Positions 1 through 7,994 of a DNA stretch of 64,000 nucleotides are shown piece by piece (the stretch's first letter is position 1; each line of letters starts with the position of its first letter). The DNA comes from CAZRGV01 sp964599655 (GTDB taxonomy: Bacteria; Planctomycetota; Planctomycetia; Isosphaerales; Isosphaeraceae): the NCBI GenBank assembly GCA_964599655.1, contig CAZRGV010000015.1, positions 5,116 to 69,115 on the forward strand. Reading direction: 5' to 3'. A model generated the notes under the pieces. It saw only the letters and a list, made by a program, of their open reading frames with translations, made no database searches and was not told the origin of the DNA. The translations under genes and the position numbers were made by a program.

Positions 1-179
1 TCCGCGGACCTCTTTGCTCCCTGCGGTCCAAGGTCCGGTGACCTGGCCATTTCGGGAACGCGTTCTTCGACTTTCGGCCGTTCCGGGATTCCCTGCGCCG
101 GGAGCTTCGCGGGAATCCCGAAGATCAGCATGCACGTGACGACGCCGGTCGCACTTCTGAGGTTGCCGCCGATCGACAT
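1..179 (-). CDS. Partial hypothetical exported protein (N-terminal part)
   Basis: A minus-strand frame opens with ATG at 179 and stays open to the window edge, giving 59 residues; the rest lies outside. It begins MSIGGNLRS, followed by a hydrophobic run (TGVVTCMLIFGI) and a small-residue stretch (PAKLPAQG) that could be a signal-peptide cleavage region. After that it is charged and proline-rich. There is no strong Shine-Dalgarno sequence, only a GAGG-like stretch before the ATG. I do not recognise the family. The call rests only on the open frame, the signal-like start and the same orientation as the following genes. An alternative is that this is the non-coding flank of the GUN4 gene. Confidence 0.33.
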   Translation of the reverse strand, partial: MSIGGNLRSATGVVTCMLIFGIPAKLPAQGIPERPKVEERVPEMARSPDLGPQGAKRSA

Positions 180-376
180 GAGCGCCTCGCGATAAACCGA
201 AGAGGTGGTGTCGAGATTCGGGGAATACTGATTAGCCTACTGCGGCGCGTGCATGCGGACAAGTCTCGCCTCTGTCAAAAAGAAACGATTGGGAAGAGAG
301 GGCAATTGTGACTGGGCGACGATTTTCGATGGATCGATGAATCGATTTGTGTAATGATGCTGCTTCGAAGAAGTGC

Positions 377-1324
377 TCACGACACACGGATCGTTTCTCG
401 AACCTCGTCGGGGTTTGTCGCGAGAGGCCGATCGTCGAGTCGATCCACGAGGACGTTTCGCAGCATGGCCCACCGCAATCCGATAAAGTTCGACTCCTGG
501 AGCATCAGGCCAAGGTGAGCCAGCTTGCGGCCAACCTCGCCTTCGATTGTTCGGACGAGCTCCTCGATCCGCTTCATCCGGTCGCGAGAGGCCAGAATGT
601 CGAAGCCCAGCTTGGCGGCTGTGCGAATCTCTTCTTTCCGATATTGAAAGGCTCGAACCGGCCCGAGCCATGCCTTGACGATCCCCATCGGACCGCCAAC
701 CGGGAGGTGACCCTCGGGGGCCTCGAGATCGAACTGGAGCGTTTCATAGAGTTTCCAGTAGCTGTTTTCGCGCCAGCCAATCCGATCGCCGAAGCGGTCA
801 AGATTGTCTCCCATGTCCTGGAGCAGGCGCTTTTGCACGCGGAACCCGAACCGTCCGCCGCTGTGCGAGCGCCAGAGTCGGTCGATCACGTTGAGATGCT
901 CGACGGAGATCGACCGGATTTCGTCCACGGTCAGGCCGCTCCACTCGGTCTTTCCCGCCGCCTCGCATAGCACCCGCCAGGTTTCCAGGTCGGCCTCTTT
1001 CCAGCGGCCCTGGGCAAGAAGCCGGAACAGGTGATTGTAATCGACACCCTCGACAAGGCCGGGCTCCTTCAGCACTTCGAGCGGAAGGCTCTTCTGCTCC
1101 GTCTCGTGAGGCCGTTGCAAATGCAACTGCGTGAGGTAGCTCGCCACGAAGAGGATCAAAACGAACAGACAGATCCAGATGGCGGGCTGAATCACCTTCT
1201 CGGGGCAGACCTCGATGACGAGCTGACTGACCAGGTCGACGAGGATCGTCACCAGGAACCCAAGTGAGGACACGACGATCCCGATCGCGCTTCCGGATTG
1301 TGTCGTAAGGATCTTGCGATCCAT
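377..1324 (-). CDS. Membrane-anchored GUN4-domain protein
   Basis: About 315 residues from ATG 1324, which has an AAGGGAG ribosome site upstream; longer frames exist but lack one. Residues ~12-34 and ~46-67 are two hydrophobic segments, so the N-terminus is probably a two-pass membrane anchor. Residues ~93-208 match the GUN4 fold in order: YNHLFRLLAQGRWKEAD, then ETWRVL, DRLWRSHSGGRFGFRVQ, and W..YETLQFDL.APEGHLP. GUN4 proteins bind porphyrins and, in phototrophs, stimulate Mg-chelatase; non-phototrophs carry GUN4 domains fused to other modules, where the ligand is unknown. The C-terminal ~107 residues have no recognised domain. It lies 84 bp downstream of another minus-strand gene and may be cotranscribed with it. 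The domain call is firm; any role in tetrapyrrole sensing here is inference. Confidence 0.85.
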   Translation of the reverse strand: MDRKILTTQSGSAIGIVVSSLGFLVTILVDLVSQLVIEVCPEKVIQPAIWICLFVLILFVASYLTQLHLQRPHETEQKSLPLEVLKEPGLVEGVDYNHLFRLLAQGRWKEADLETWRVLCEAAGKTEWSGLTVDEIRSISVEHLNVIDRLWRSHSGGRFGFRVQKRLLQDMGDNLDRFGDRIGWRENSYWKLYETLQFDLEAPEGHLPVGGPMGIVKAWLGPVRAFQYRKEEIRTAAKLGFDILASRDRMKRIEELVRTIEGEVGRKLAHLGLMLQESNFIGLRWAMLRNVLVDRLDDRPLATNPDEVRETIRVS

Positions 1325-1408
1325 GCCGCGTCTCCCTTGACAGGATGCGAGAGGCCGCCCCGAGGCGATTCGGTGGTGGCCTCTCATGGACCCGATGCCA
1401 CAAAGCCG

Positions 1409-2230
1409 TCATGCCCCCAGCGTGACCTCAACCTGCAAGCCGTCCCGGCACGACGTCCGGATGTCCTTGATCCGAAGATCGCCCAGGGAAAGTCCGTTGA
1501 GGGGCAGGCTTCGACCCTCGAAGCTCTGGAGCTTTTCGTCGATAAACCCCTTCAGAAGAGCGAGTGGAGCGGGCTCGGCCTTGCTGCATTTCAGGGTCTT
1601 GACCACGGCGTTGAGCTCGTTATCGATGTGCAGCTCGGCCGCGACGTGGACCTTGCCCGAGAGGTTGACAAAACCGACTCGCTTCATGACCTGAATCGCG
1701 CCATTGGCCTTGATGCCTCGAGGCCCCGATCCGTTCAGGCTCAGATCGGTGCGCTCCACTTGGATGCCTTGCTTGCCAAGCGGCTCGCGGATCATCTTCA
1801 AGAGCAGCGATTCCAGGTCGCTCTTGGCGATCGAGCAGCTCAGCGAGCCGGCTCGGGCACTCGACGGCACGAGGTACATCCGTCCCCTGGAATCGCGGAT
1901 GTAGTCGAAGTGAACCTGCTCGGCCAGGAGCGTGGCGTGAATCTTCGCGTCCTCGTAATGCAAGGGCTGTCCGACAACTTGAAGCCGACCGGCGCGGAAC
2001 GCCTGACGACGCTGGGCGAATGCCGGAACCGGCCGTTGCGCCGGGTCGATCCGACCTCCGGAAAGTGTCAACGAAAGGTGCTCCAGACCCTTGTCGAGAT
2101 CGCCAACCAGAACCAGAGTTTCCGAGGAGCGACGGAGCGAGAAGGTCCGTTCGAGCCCTTCTCTCAGCGCCGTTGCAAGATCCTCACCATCAACCGGATA
2201 CGACGAGTTGTGATTGTGCATCGGAAACAT
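1409..2230 (-). CDS. LmeA/DUF2993-like protein of unknown function
   Basis: 273 residues from ATG 2230, preceded by AGGGGGA at good spacing. There is no signal peptide or membrane segment. The protein is a series of alternating beta-like stretches (LSLTLSGGRID, GSLSCSIAKSDLESLL, KHVAAELHIDNE-type repeats) and ends with SLGDLRIKDIRTSCRDG followed by VEVTLGA. This resembles the repeated half-barrel pattern of the DUF2993/LmeA phospholipid-binding group, where a late 'l.l.dv.v..g.l.v.l' motif is typical. The similarity is by eye and weak. It sits directly upstream of the GUN4 gene in the same direction. No catalytic motif is visible. Confidence 0.6.
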   Translation of the reverse strand: MFPMHNHNSSYPVDGEDLATALREGLERTFSLRRSSETLVLVGDLDKGLEHLSLTLSGGRIDPAQRPVPAFAQRRQAFRAGRLQVVGQPLHYEDAKIHATLLAEQVHFDYIRDSRGRMYLVPSSARAGSLSCSIAKSDLESLLLKMIREPLGKQGIQVERTDLSLNGSGPRGIKANGAIQVMKRVGFVNLSGKVHVAAELHIDNELNAVVKTLKCSKAEPAPLALLKGFIDEKLQSFEGRSLPLNGLSLGDLRIKDIRTSCRDGLQVEVTLGA

Positions 2231-2775
2231 CGGCTTATCCCCCTTCGAATGGTCCCCAACCTCGCGACACTCGTCCCCTTGTTCGGAACGATTCCAGCGG
2301 GATCGCTCCGAGAGTCTATAAGGCTTACATGTGTTCTTTGCGTGGGTGGATCTCGACGGCCACTGCGCGCGGCGAGATCGAATGTGCCAGTCGACGGCGT
2401 GCCTCGCGGGCACCACCTCGACGGTCAGAAACCCGGACTTCGCTCAGCAGGCGACTTAGGCTCTGGACCGTGAAGTCTCGCGACTTCCCGGTCCTACTGG
2501 TTCCCGTCTTCAGGAGTCACGGAGGGCTCGGTTGTGACCGAAACATTCGCGAGGACGGGGTTTTTCGGGTTGAGGACCCAACGAGCACGAGGAACGCCGT
2601 CCGGACACGACCCTCGTCCCGACCGTCTCGATGGAGGAAACCCGACCTCGCGGCACAACAGAGGGCGTGGAGACCTCTTCGTCTCCGCGGTCGGCCCGCG
2701 CGCCGAAGAGTCCGACCGGCGCGCAGGTCTTCCGTGGCGGACGCGGTGGAACGGTCTTCCCTAAATCCCGAAAAA
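2231..2775. other. Intergenic region, no gene seen
   Basis: About 545 bp between two minus-strand genes. Open frames run through it on both strands, as expected at this GC content, but none has a plausible start, ribosome site or protein-like composition. A short GGAGAC/GTCTCC hairpin lies near 2668-2685. The promoter of the downstream minus-strand pair (1409-2230 and GUN4) is probably at its left end. No tRNA or strong terminator was found. Confidence 0.5.
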
Positions 2776-3570
2776 TCAGACGACCAATCGAGCGGAATCC
2801 CGGTCGAGAAACAGTCGCGCGCCCGAGTGCCGTCTCAAGGCACTCGCGGGACAGGCTTCGGAGATTGGTCCTCGCAAGGTCGCAAGGACGGCGTCGGCCT
2901 TGAGCTTGCCCGGCACCACGACGGAGACCACGGGAGCCGACAGAAGGGCGGGAACCGTCAAAGTGTACGCATGGGTTGGCACGTCTTCGATCTGAGGGAA
3001 GCAGCCATCGTGGACCTGCTGCTCGCGACACGCCTGGTCGAGGCGGACAACCTTGATCTTGACCGGGTCAAGGAAGTCGGCGACGGGCGGGTCGTTGAAG
3101 GCAAGGTGTCCATTCTCACCGATTCCCGCGCAGACGATGTCGGTCGGTTCAGCCAGCAGCCGATCCTCGTAGTCCAGGCAGACCCGCAACGGCCGCTCAG
3201 TTAGCTCGCCAGGAATCAGCCGAAGGCGATCCTCAGGCAGAGCGGCCAGGCGGAAGAGGTGCTCGTGAAGGTAGCGGCGGAACGATGCGGGATGGTCGGA
3301 GTCCAGTCCGAGGTATTCATCCATGTGGAAGGCGACGACGCGCGACCAGTCGATGGACGGCTGGGCGACCAGGCCGGCGAGGAACTCGTTCTGGCTGGGG
3401 GCCGCGGCGAAAACCACGTTGGCCCGCCCTGCGTCCTGTTGCCGCTCGGCAATGGCCCGCGCAACGAACATCGCGGCGGCGCGACCCATCTGGGCCCGGT
3501 TCTCGAACACGGAAACCCGGAGGGAGTCGACAGTAAACTCCTCGACCGGTGTCGGCTCCGGCTGGCTCAT
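2776..3570 (-). CDS. Glucosamine-6-phosphate deaminase-like (NagB family) protein
   Basis: 264 residues, close to the ~266 of NagB. It contains the substrate-loop motif FHMDEYLGLD (~residues 80-89) holding the catalytic general-base aspartate, and the loop GIGENGHLAFNDP (~150-162) holding the ring-opening histidine. Compared with Escherichia coli NagB (GVGNDGHIAFNEP), the aspartate before GH is Asn and the glutamate before Pro is Asp. Such variants are common among NagB-like paralogues, and the substrate may differ from glucosamine-6-phosphate. The family converts GlcN6P to fructose-6-phosphate and ammonia in the cytoplasm. A second NagB-like gene is at 40407. Fold and family are certain; the exact substrate is not. 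Confidence 0.85.
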   Translation of the reverse strand: MSQPEPTPVEEFTVDSLRVSVFENRAQMGRAAAMFVARAIAERQQDAGRANVVFAAAPSQNEFLAGLVAQPSIDWSRVVAFHMDEYLGLDSDHPASFRRYLHEHLFRLAALPEDRLRLIPGELTERPLRVCLDYEDRLLAEPTDIVCAGIGENGHLAFNDPPVADFLDPVKIKVVRLDQACREQQVHDGCFPQIEDVPTHAYTLTVPALLSAPVVSVVVPGKLKADAVLATLRGPISEACPASALRRHSGARLFLDRDSARLVV

Positions 3571-3669
3571 GGCGGCGTGTCCTCGACCTGAATGAAGAAC
3601 CCGCTCCAGAGCCTAGCGGCCCGGAGCGGGTCAGGCAAGAGGTCCAGGGGTCGATCGGCCGCGACGGCG

Positions 3670-4110
3670 TCAGGGGTTCTCCCTCTTCAAAACAACCATC
3701 ATGGTCCTCTTGCCCTCCACCGTTTTGAATTCGGTGGGTCGTTCGCCTTCCGTCGGGTCGCTGAAACAGACGGTCAACTCGTCGCCCTCGATACGAAAGA
3801 TGCCCGGAACCTGGATTTCCTCATCGCTGTTGGGACGCTTATGCGAGACATCGATCGTCATTGGGGTCTGGCTCACGTCGATCGTATAGGTTCCCTGCCA
3901 TTCCTGCCCTTCCTTGGTGACGAACTTCAACATGCCGCTCCTGAAGGTGAGCGTGTCACCCACCGGACGGTCCGCGGCCTGTCCGGAGCGCTCGGCACGC
4001 GTAACGAGCCAGGTTCCGTCGAGCGTCTTGACGTCGTTCGACTTCGGTTTGGGATCATCCGCGGCCATCAAGGCCAGAACCAGCCACGTCCAGCCGATCC
4101 TCGCGTACAT
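3670..4110 (-). CDS. TIGR03067-type exported planctomycete protein
   Basis: 146 residues from ATG 4110, with GGAG 8 nt upstream. The N-terminus MYARIGWTWLVLALMAA is a signal-peptide-like segment. The mature part starts with the hallmark DVKTLDGTW and ends with ...GIFRIEGDELTVCFSDPTE followed by GERPTEF and LKREN, which is the characteristic pattern of the planctomycete TIGR03067 domain (a lipocalin-like beta barrel present in many paralogues). The biochemical function of the family is unknown. A location outside the cytoplasmic membrane is inferred from the signal segment. It lies 99 bp upstream of the nagB-like gene on the same strand. Confidence 0.85.
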   Translation of the reverse strand: MYARIGWTWLVLALMAADDPKPKSNDVKTLDGTWLVTRAERSGQAADRPVGDTLTFRSGMLKFVTKEGQEWQGTYTIDVSQTPMTIDVSHKRPNSDEEIQVPGIFRIEGDELTVCFSDPTEGERPTEFKTVEGKRTMMVVLKRENP

Positions 4111-4373
4111 GCGAAAGACTCCAGAGGATGTGTCAGAGACGACGACGGGCATCGAGTGTGCACGGGATGTTGCGACAACGCAATCGAAATCCGAAAGCTC
4201 TAGGTCTGGAGGCAGTTTGACTCCGAGGCGATCTGGAAACGACAGAGGAATGGCCGTCATCCTCTTGGAAGGCACACGCTTGCGTGCCCAAGTCCCGAAC
4301 GCCTAGGCTCGCGCGCAATAGCTTGTACGCCCATAACTTACGACGGTATGGCCGGTACGTGCCGGAGAGCCGC

Positions 4374-4580
4374 TCAGTGCGTACCCGCTACGTTCGCGGT
4401 GCGGGGGCGTGTTTGAAGTTCCTCACAGAGTCGGCGGCATTCCGACAGGTCGACCATCATTGCCTCGGTCAAGAATGCGGAGGCCGGTCCCTCCGCCGCC
4501 CATTGAAGCTGCTCGTGGCACTGCGTCATGTGCTCGATCAAATCCTTCATCCAGAGGAGCGTTCTCTGACGATTCCTCAT
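4374..4580 (-). CDS. Small conserved hypothetical protein (68 aa)
   Basis: 68 residues from ATG 4580, preceded by GGGGGA at ~8 nt. The sequence is helix-forming with spaced His and Cys residues (MKDLIEHMTQCHEQLQWA ... MVDLSECRRLCEEL). Its composition is protein-like and it looks like small orphan proteins seen repeatedly in Isosphaeraceae. No function is known. The H/C pattern could bind a metal, but there is no recognisable metal motif. The upstream leader carries two imperfect repeats (4603-4649). Confidence 0.6.
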   Translation of the reverse strand: MRNRQRTLLWMKDLIEHMTQCHEQLQWAAEGPASAFLTEAMMVDLSECRRLCEELQTRPRTANVAGTH

Positions 4581-4602
4581 CGCGGATGGTCCCCCAATCG
4601 AC

Positions 4603-4649
4603 TCGTTCCTTAGAGGAGAAACAGCTTGTCGCTCGTTCTTAGAGGAGAA
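4603..4649. repeat. Two imperfect tandem repeats in the 5' leader of the 68-aa gene
   Basis: The 17-18 nt motif TCGTTC(C)TTAGAGGAGAA occurs at 4603-4620 and 4633-4649, a period of ~30 bp. On the minus-strand transcript of the 68-aa gene it reads UUCUCCUCUAA twice, complementary to a Shine-Dalgarno sequence. This could pair with the ribosome site at ~4588, but that is speculation. The rest of 4581-4887 holds no gene; it separates this gene from the divergent gene at 4888. Confidence 0.4.
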
Positions 4650-4887
4650 GCAAGCCGCGTACCACGATCTCGGCATCGCATTTCGTTACGTCGAAAACGA
4701 TGATCTGGAAGAACTTTAGAAGAAATCGAAAAAGGGGCACGACTTGAGCCGCAGAGCACGGATTGTAAGGATTACTCGAAGATTCCGCTCGACTCCGTGA
4801 GTCTTTTCTTCGAATCTGGAAGGCACTAGACTGAAGGGTGAGCCAACTCCGCGGCGCGGCTCAATCGCCAAGATCCGGGGTTTCTCG

Positions 4888-5682
4888 ATGGCACCGACCG
4901 ACGCATACCTGACGCCGAACGACGTCCAGGGCGCAAGCTCCGGTGCCGCCGCGGTCCGTCTTCTCGACTGGCCGTTGCGATTCGGACGTTGGCTCTTCGG
5001 CCGTCGCGACGAGGTTCGCGACGAGGAGCTGCGCGAACCCCGAGCGCGCTTTCGTACGGTTTGTATCAGCCGGGAAGCCGGCGCCGGAGGCGGAACGATT
5101 GGTCGGCTCCTCGGCACCCGGCTCGACTGGAAGGTTTACGACCACGAACTACTCGACGCGATCGCGAACGGTATGGAGGTCTCAATCGACGAGGCCAGAA
5201 CGTACGACGAGCTCGCGCCGAGCCTGATTCAAGACTGGCTGCTCCCGCTTCGAGAAGAGCATTATGCTCCTCAGGAAGCCTACCTCGACCATCTGGCCAA
5301 GCTCGTTCAAACCATTGGGCGGGCGGGCGAGTCGATCATAGTCGGTCGAGGAGCGGCCTGGCTCTTGCCCCGCTCGGAAACGCTCTCGATCCGGCTGATC
5401 GCACCCTTAAAGATCCGTGCCCAGCGGCTGGCCGAACGCATGGGCGTTTCCGTTCGAACGGCCCGACGCGCCGCGAGAGACCTCGACGCCCGGAGCGAGA
5501 AGTTCATCCGGACCTTGCATCGGGTCGACCCCACCGACCCACATCAATATGATCTGGTGCTCGACACCTATAGTCTCGGGTTGACGATCTCCGTGGAAGT
5601 GATCGCCAAGGCGGTCGAGGCAGGCCGGCCTCCTCAAGAATCCTCGACGGCCAAGCCGCTCGTAAGTGGAGACCTGGCGTGA
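4888..5682 (+). CDS. Cytidylate kinase-like family protein
   Basis: 264 residues. After a ~50-residue leader comes RTVCISREAGAGGGTIGRLLG (~52-72), the P-loop region typical of the cytidylate kinase-like (AAA_26) family: 'isre.gsgg..ig..la'. Next come VYDHELLDAIA, GRAGESIIVGRGAAWLL, and a basic LID-like part with RTARRAARDLDARSEKFIR. Proteins of this family are NMP-kinase-fold enzymes whose substrate is mostly undefined; it is distinct from housekeeping cmk. The stop TGA overlaps the GTG of the next gene (GTGA), so the two are probably translationally coupled. Confidence 0.82.
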   Translation: MAPTDAYLTPNDVQGASSGAAAVRLLDWPLRFGRWLFGRRDEVRDEELREPRARFRTVCISREAGAGGGTIGRLLGTRLDWKVYDHELLDAIANGMEVSIDEARTYDELAPSLIQDWLLPLREEHYAPQEAYLDHLAKLVQTIGRAGESIIVGRGAAWLLPRSETLSIRLIAPLKIRAQRLAERMGVSVRTARRAARDLDARSEKFIRTLHRVDPTDPHQYDLVLDTYSLGLTISVEVIAKAVEAGRPPQESSTAKPLVSGDLA

Positions 5683-7457
5683 CGTCCGGTCGAGGCGGTT
5701 CGCCCAGATTCTGTCGGTGGATGCGACTCGCAGGTGTCTCCTTGGCCGCCGTTCTGGCGTTTCTCCTTCTCGCCGTAGGCCCGATCTGGTTCAACACCTG
5801 GTTCGAGGCGAACGTGCCGCGTTACCTCGTCCGAGGCGCCACGATCGCCTTTCTCCAGGCTCTTCGAGTGGTTTATCTCCTCGCTCTCGCGGCCACCCTG
5901 GCGGGAACCGTGGCGTTCGTCCTTCGAGTGAAAACCGCAAGGCGACGACGCGAGTCCATCAACGCGGCGGCTCGTGGGCTCTTGCTCTGCGTTTCTACCC
6001 TCGTCAGCCTCGCCGCGATGGAGGGGGCGGCGGCCGTCTGGTCAGCCTGGACACATCGGCTCCCCCGTTTGCCGTTACAGTTCGATGATCCGGCCAGCGA
6101 TGACGGCGTGATCGACCTGGCGGTTGTCGGCGAGTCGAGTGCCGAGGGGCATCCGTATCATCCCTGGCTCTCGGTCGGCCAAATCGTCGCCTGGCAGCTC
6201 GAACGGGTCTTGCCCGGTCGCAAGGTTCGAGTCGAGATGCTCGCCAGCGGTGGAATCTGCCTCGAACAGGCCATTTACGCCCTTTATGGACTGAAACACC
6301 GACCGGAAATCATCCTCATCTTCGCGGGGCACAACGAGTTCCAGGCCCGCTATGGATGGTCGAGGAACGTCCGATACTACCAGGAAGAAGGCCCCGTTCG
6401 TGTCCGCTCCCTCGTCGCCGAACAGCTCGCCCGGATCTCTCCACTCTGCCGGATGATCGCGGAGACGATCGAGCGTCACGGTCTCGACACTCCGCCCCCG
6501 CCCCACGTCACTCGTGAGCTGGTCGACCACCCCGCCTATACCTCCGAGGAATACGAATTCCTTCGGTCAGATTTCCACCGTCGATTGGAGGCGGTCACCG
6601 TTTACGCCGAGGAGATCGGGGCGCTGCCGATTCTCATCATGCCGGCGGGCAATGATGCCGACTTTCCACCCAGCCGGTCGATGCTCGATCCCGACACAAC
6701 TGAGTCCGAGCGAGTCGCCTTTTCCCGTTCGGTCGAGGCGGCGATGGCTCTCGAAGCCACCGATCCGGATCGAGCCATCGCATCGTACCGCGTGCTGATC
6801 GATCAGCATCCGGAATTCGCGGAGACTCACTTCCGGCTGGCGTTCTTGCTCGAACAGAAGGGCCGGTGGGCCGAGGCGATCCGCCACCAGACTCTGGCCA
6901 GAGATCACGATGGCATGCCGATGCGTTGCCCGAGTGACTTCCAGGCCGCGTATCCCACCGTCGCAAGCCGGCACGACGTCGTCCTGGTCGATGGCCCGAA
7001 GGTTCTCCGCGCGTTACACCCGCACGGCCTGCTCGATGATCTGCTCTTTCACGACGCCCAGCACCCGACGTTTCGCGGCTATCTCGCACTGGCGCAGAAC
7101 GTCCTCGACCAGCTCAAGGCCCGTCGGGCGTTCGGCTGGCCTGATGCGACGCCGTCGCCGGTGATCGACCCGAACGAATGCGCCAGACACTTCGGCCTCG
7201 ACGCCGCTCGGTGGGCCGACATCTGCGAGAAAACGGCCATGTTTTACGCGAGGATTGCCTACATCCGCTACGACCCGTCGAGGAACCTGGCCATGGCCGA
7301 CCATTACGTGAAGGCGGCGGCCAAGATCGCGGCGGGCACCCCTTTGAGCGAGATCGAGATCCCGGGGCTTGGAATCGAGCCCCGGGATCTTGCACACGTC
7401 AAGAGCCGGACCGCATCACCTGCAACAGCAAGGCCAGCACCATCGGCACGGCGTTAA
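5679..7457 (+). CDS. Membrane SGNH/GDSL-type hydrolase-like protein with TPR segment
   Basis: 592 residues from GTG 5679, overlapping the previous stop by 4 nt. Three hydrophobic segments (~15-35, ~55-80, ~95-120) precede a periplasm-type domain. The SGNH signature is visible: GESSAEGHPY with the nucleophile serine (~153), IFAGHNEFQARYG as the oxyanion block, and FHDAQHPTFRGY near the C-terminus carrying the Asp-His pair. Residues ~350-405 (AMALEATDPDRAIASYRVL, HFRLAFLLEQKGRWAEAIRH) look like TPR helices. Family members act as esterases or acyltransferases on cell-surface polymers. The substrate here is unknown. Its last 59 bp overlap a convergent minus-strand gene. Confidence 0.78.
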   Translation: MTSGRGGSPRFCRWMRLAGVSLAAVLAFLLLAVGPIWFNTWFEANVPRYLVRGATIAFLQALRVVYLLALAATLAGTVAFVLRVKTARRRRESINAAARGLLLCVSTLVSLAAMEGAAAVWSAWTHRLPRLPLQFDDPASDDGVIDLAVVGESSAEGHPYHPWLSVGQIVAWQLERVLPGRKVRVEMLASGGICLEQAIYALYGLKHRPEIILIFAGHNEFQARYGWSRNVRYYQEEGPVRVRSLVAEQLARISPLCRMIAETIERHGLDTPPPPHVTRELVDHPAYTSEEYEFLRSDFHRRLEAVTVYAEEIGALPILIMPAGNDADFPPSRSMLDPDTTESERVAFSRSVEAAMALEATDPDRAIASYRVLIDQHPEFAETHFRLAFLLEQKGRWAEAIRHQTLARDHDGMPMRCPSDFQAAYPTVASRHDVVLVDGPKVLRALHPHGLLDDLLFHDAQHPTFRGYLALAQNVLDQLKARRAFGWPDATPSPVIDPNECARHFGLDAARWADICEKTAMFYARIAYIRYDPSRNLAMADHYVKAAAKIAAGTPLSEIEIPGLGIEPRDLAHVKSRTASPATARPAPSARR

Positions 7458-7731
7458 GCAAGAACCCCGCGACACAGACCCAGGGAACCGGCCTCCGCGC
7501 GATCCAGGCGAGCAATACTCCAAGGACGCAGATCAACAAACCGGCCTCCGGCAAGACCAGGGGCAGGGCCAGGCCCGTGGCCTCCGGCCGGTCGAAACCG
7601 TGGTGGGACGTCAAGAGGCCGTACCCCACGATGTAGATCGGCGCGACCACCGAGCCCAGCCAGATCGCGAACTTGCCCAGCAGCATCGAGGCGATCTGCA
7701 AGGTGTTCAACATCGGCTTCGGGGCGTTCAT
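7399..7731 (-). CDS. Small integral membrane protein
   Basis: 110 residues from ATG 7731 with a strong GAGGAG ribosome site 6 nt upstream. At least three hydrophobic segments are visible (MLLGKFAIWLGSVVAPIYIVGYG, LPLVLPEAGLLICVLGVLLAWIA, PWVCVAGFLLNAVPMVLALLLQV). No family is recognised. It ends inside the 3' end of the convergent SGNH gene. The upstream stretch 7732-7873 shows no other gene. Confidence 0.62.
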   Translation of the reverse strand: MNAPKPMLNTLQIASMLLGKFAIWLGSVVAPIYIVGYGLLTSHHGFDRPEATGLALPLVLPEAGLLICVLGVLLAWIARRPVPWVCVAGFLLNAVPMVLALLLQVMRSGS

Positions 7732-7873
7732 GGTCAGCTCCTCTCAGAGAAAAGGGCGGCTCGGTCATCGAGCGTCCCCTCTTCCTAGATAGTTCGTCAA
7801 TGCGCCCCTTCGGTTCACCAGGATCCGCCTCCCGCCCTCGGATCGATGTCACACTAGCCAGCGCAACACAAAA

Positions 7874-7912
7874 CCCCGAGATCACTTGAGATCTCGGGGC
7901 GGTGTCATTTTT
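7874..7912. terminator. Rho-independent terminator, possibly bidirectional
   Basis: CCCCGAGATC (7874-7883) pairs perfectly with GATCTCGGGG (7890-7899) around a 6-nt loop. It is followed by a T-rich tract with six T at 7907-7912 on the plus strand, and an AAAA stretch lies on the other side. It lies downstream of the minus-strand lpxI gene, whose stop is at 7995. Confidence 0.7.
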
Positions 7913-7994
7913 TATTCAAGCAATTCGATGTTTTTTCGCGATTAAGATTCGCCTGACATGGTGGCATCCACGTAATCTTCGCAAGTCGAATTGG

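Noticed and set aside
377..1324. Evidence for chlorophyll synthesis (GUN4 plus chelatase-like AAA/VWA genes in one window)
   Set aside because: The chelatase-like genes are 60 kb away, resemble general AAA-VWA remodelling pairs, and no other chlorophyll gene is present.
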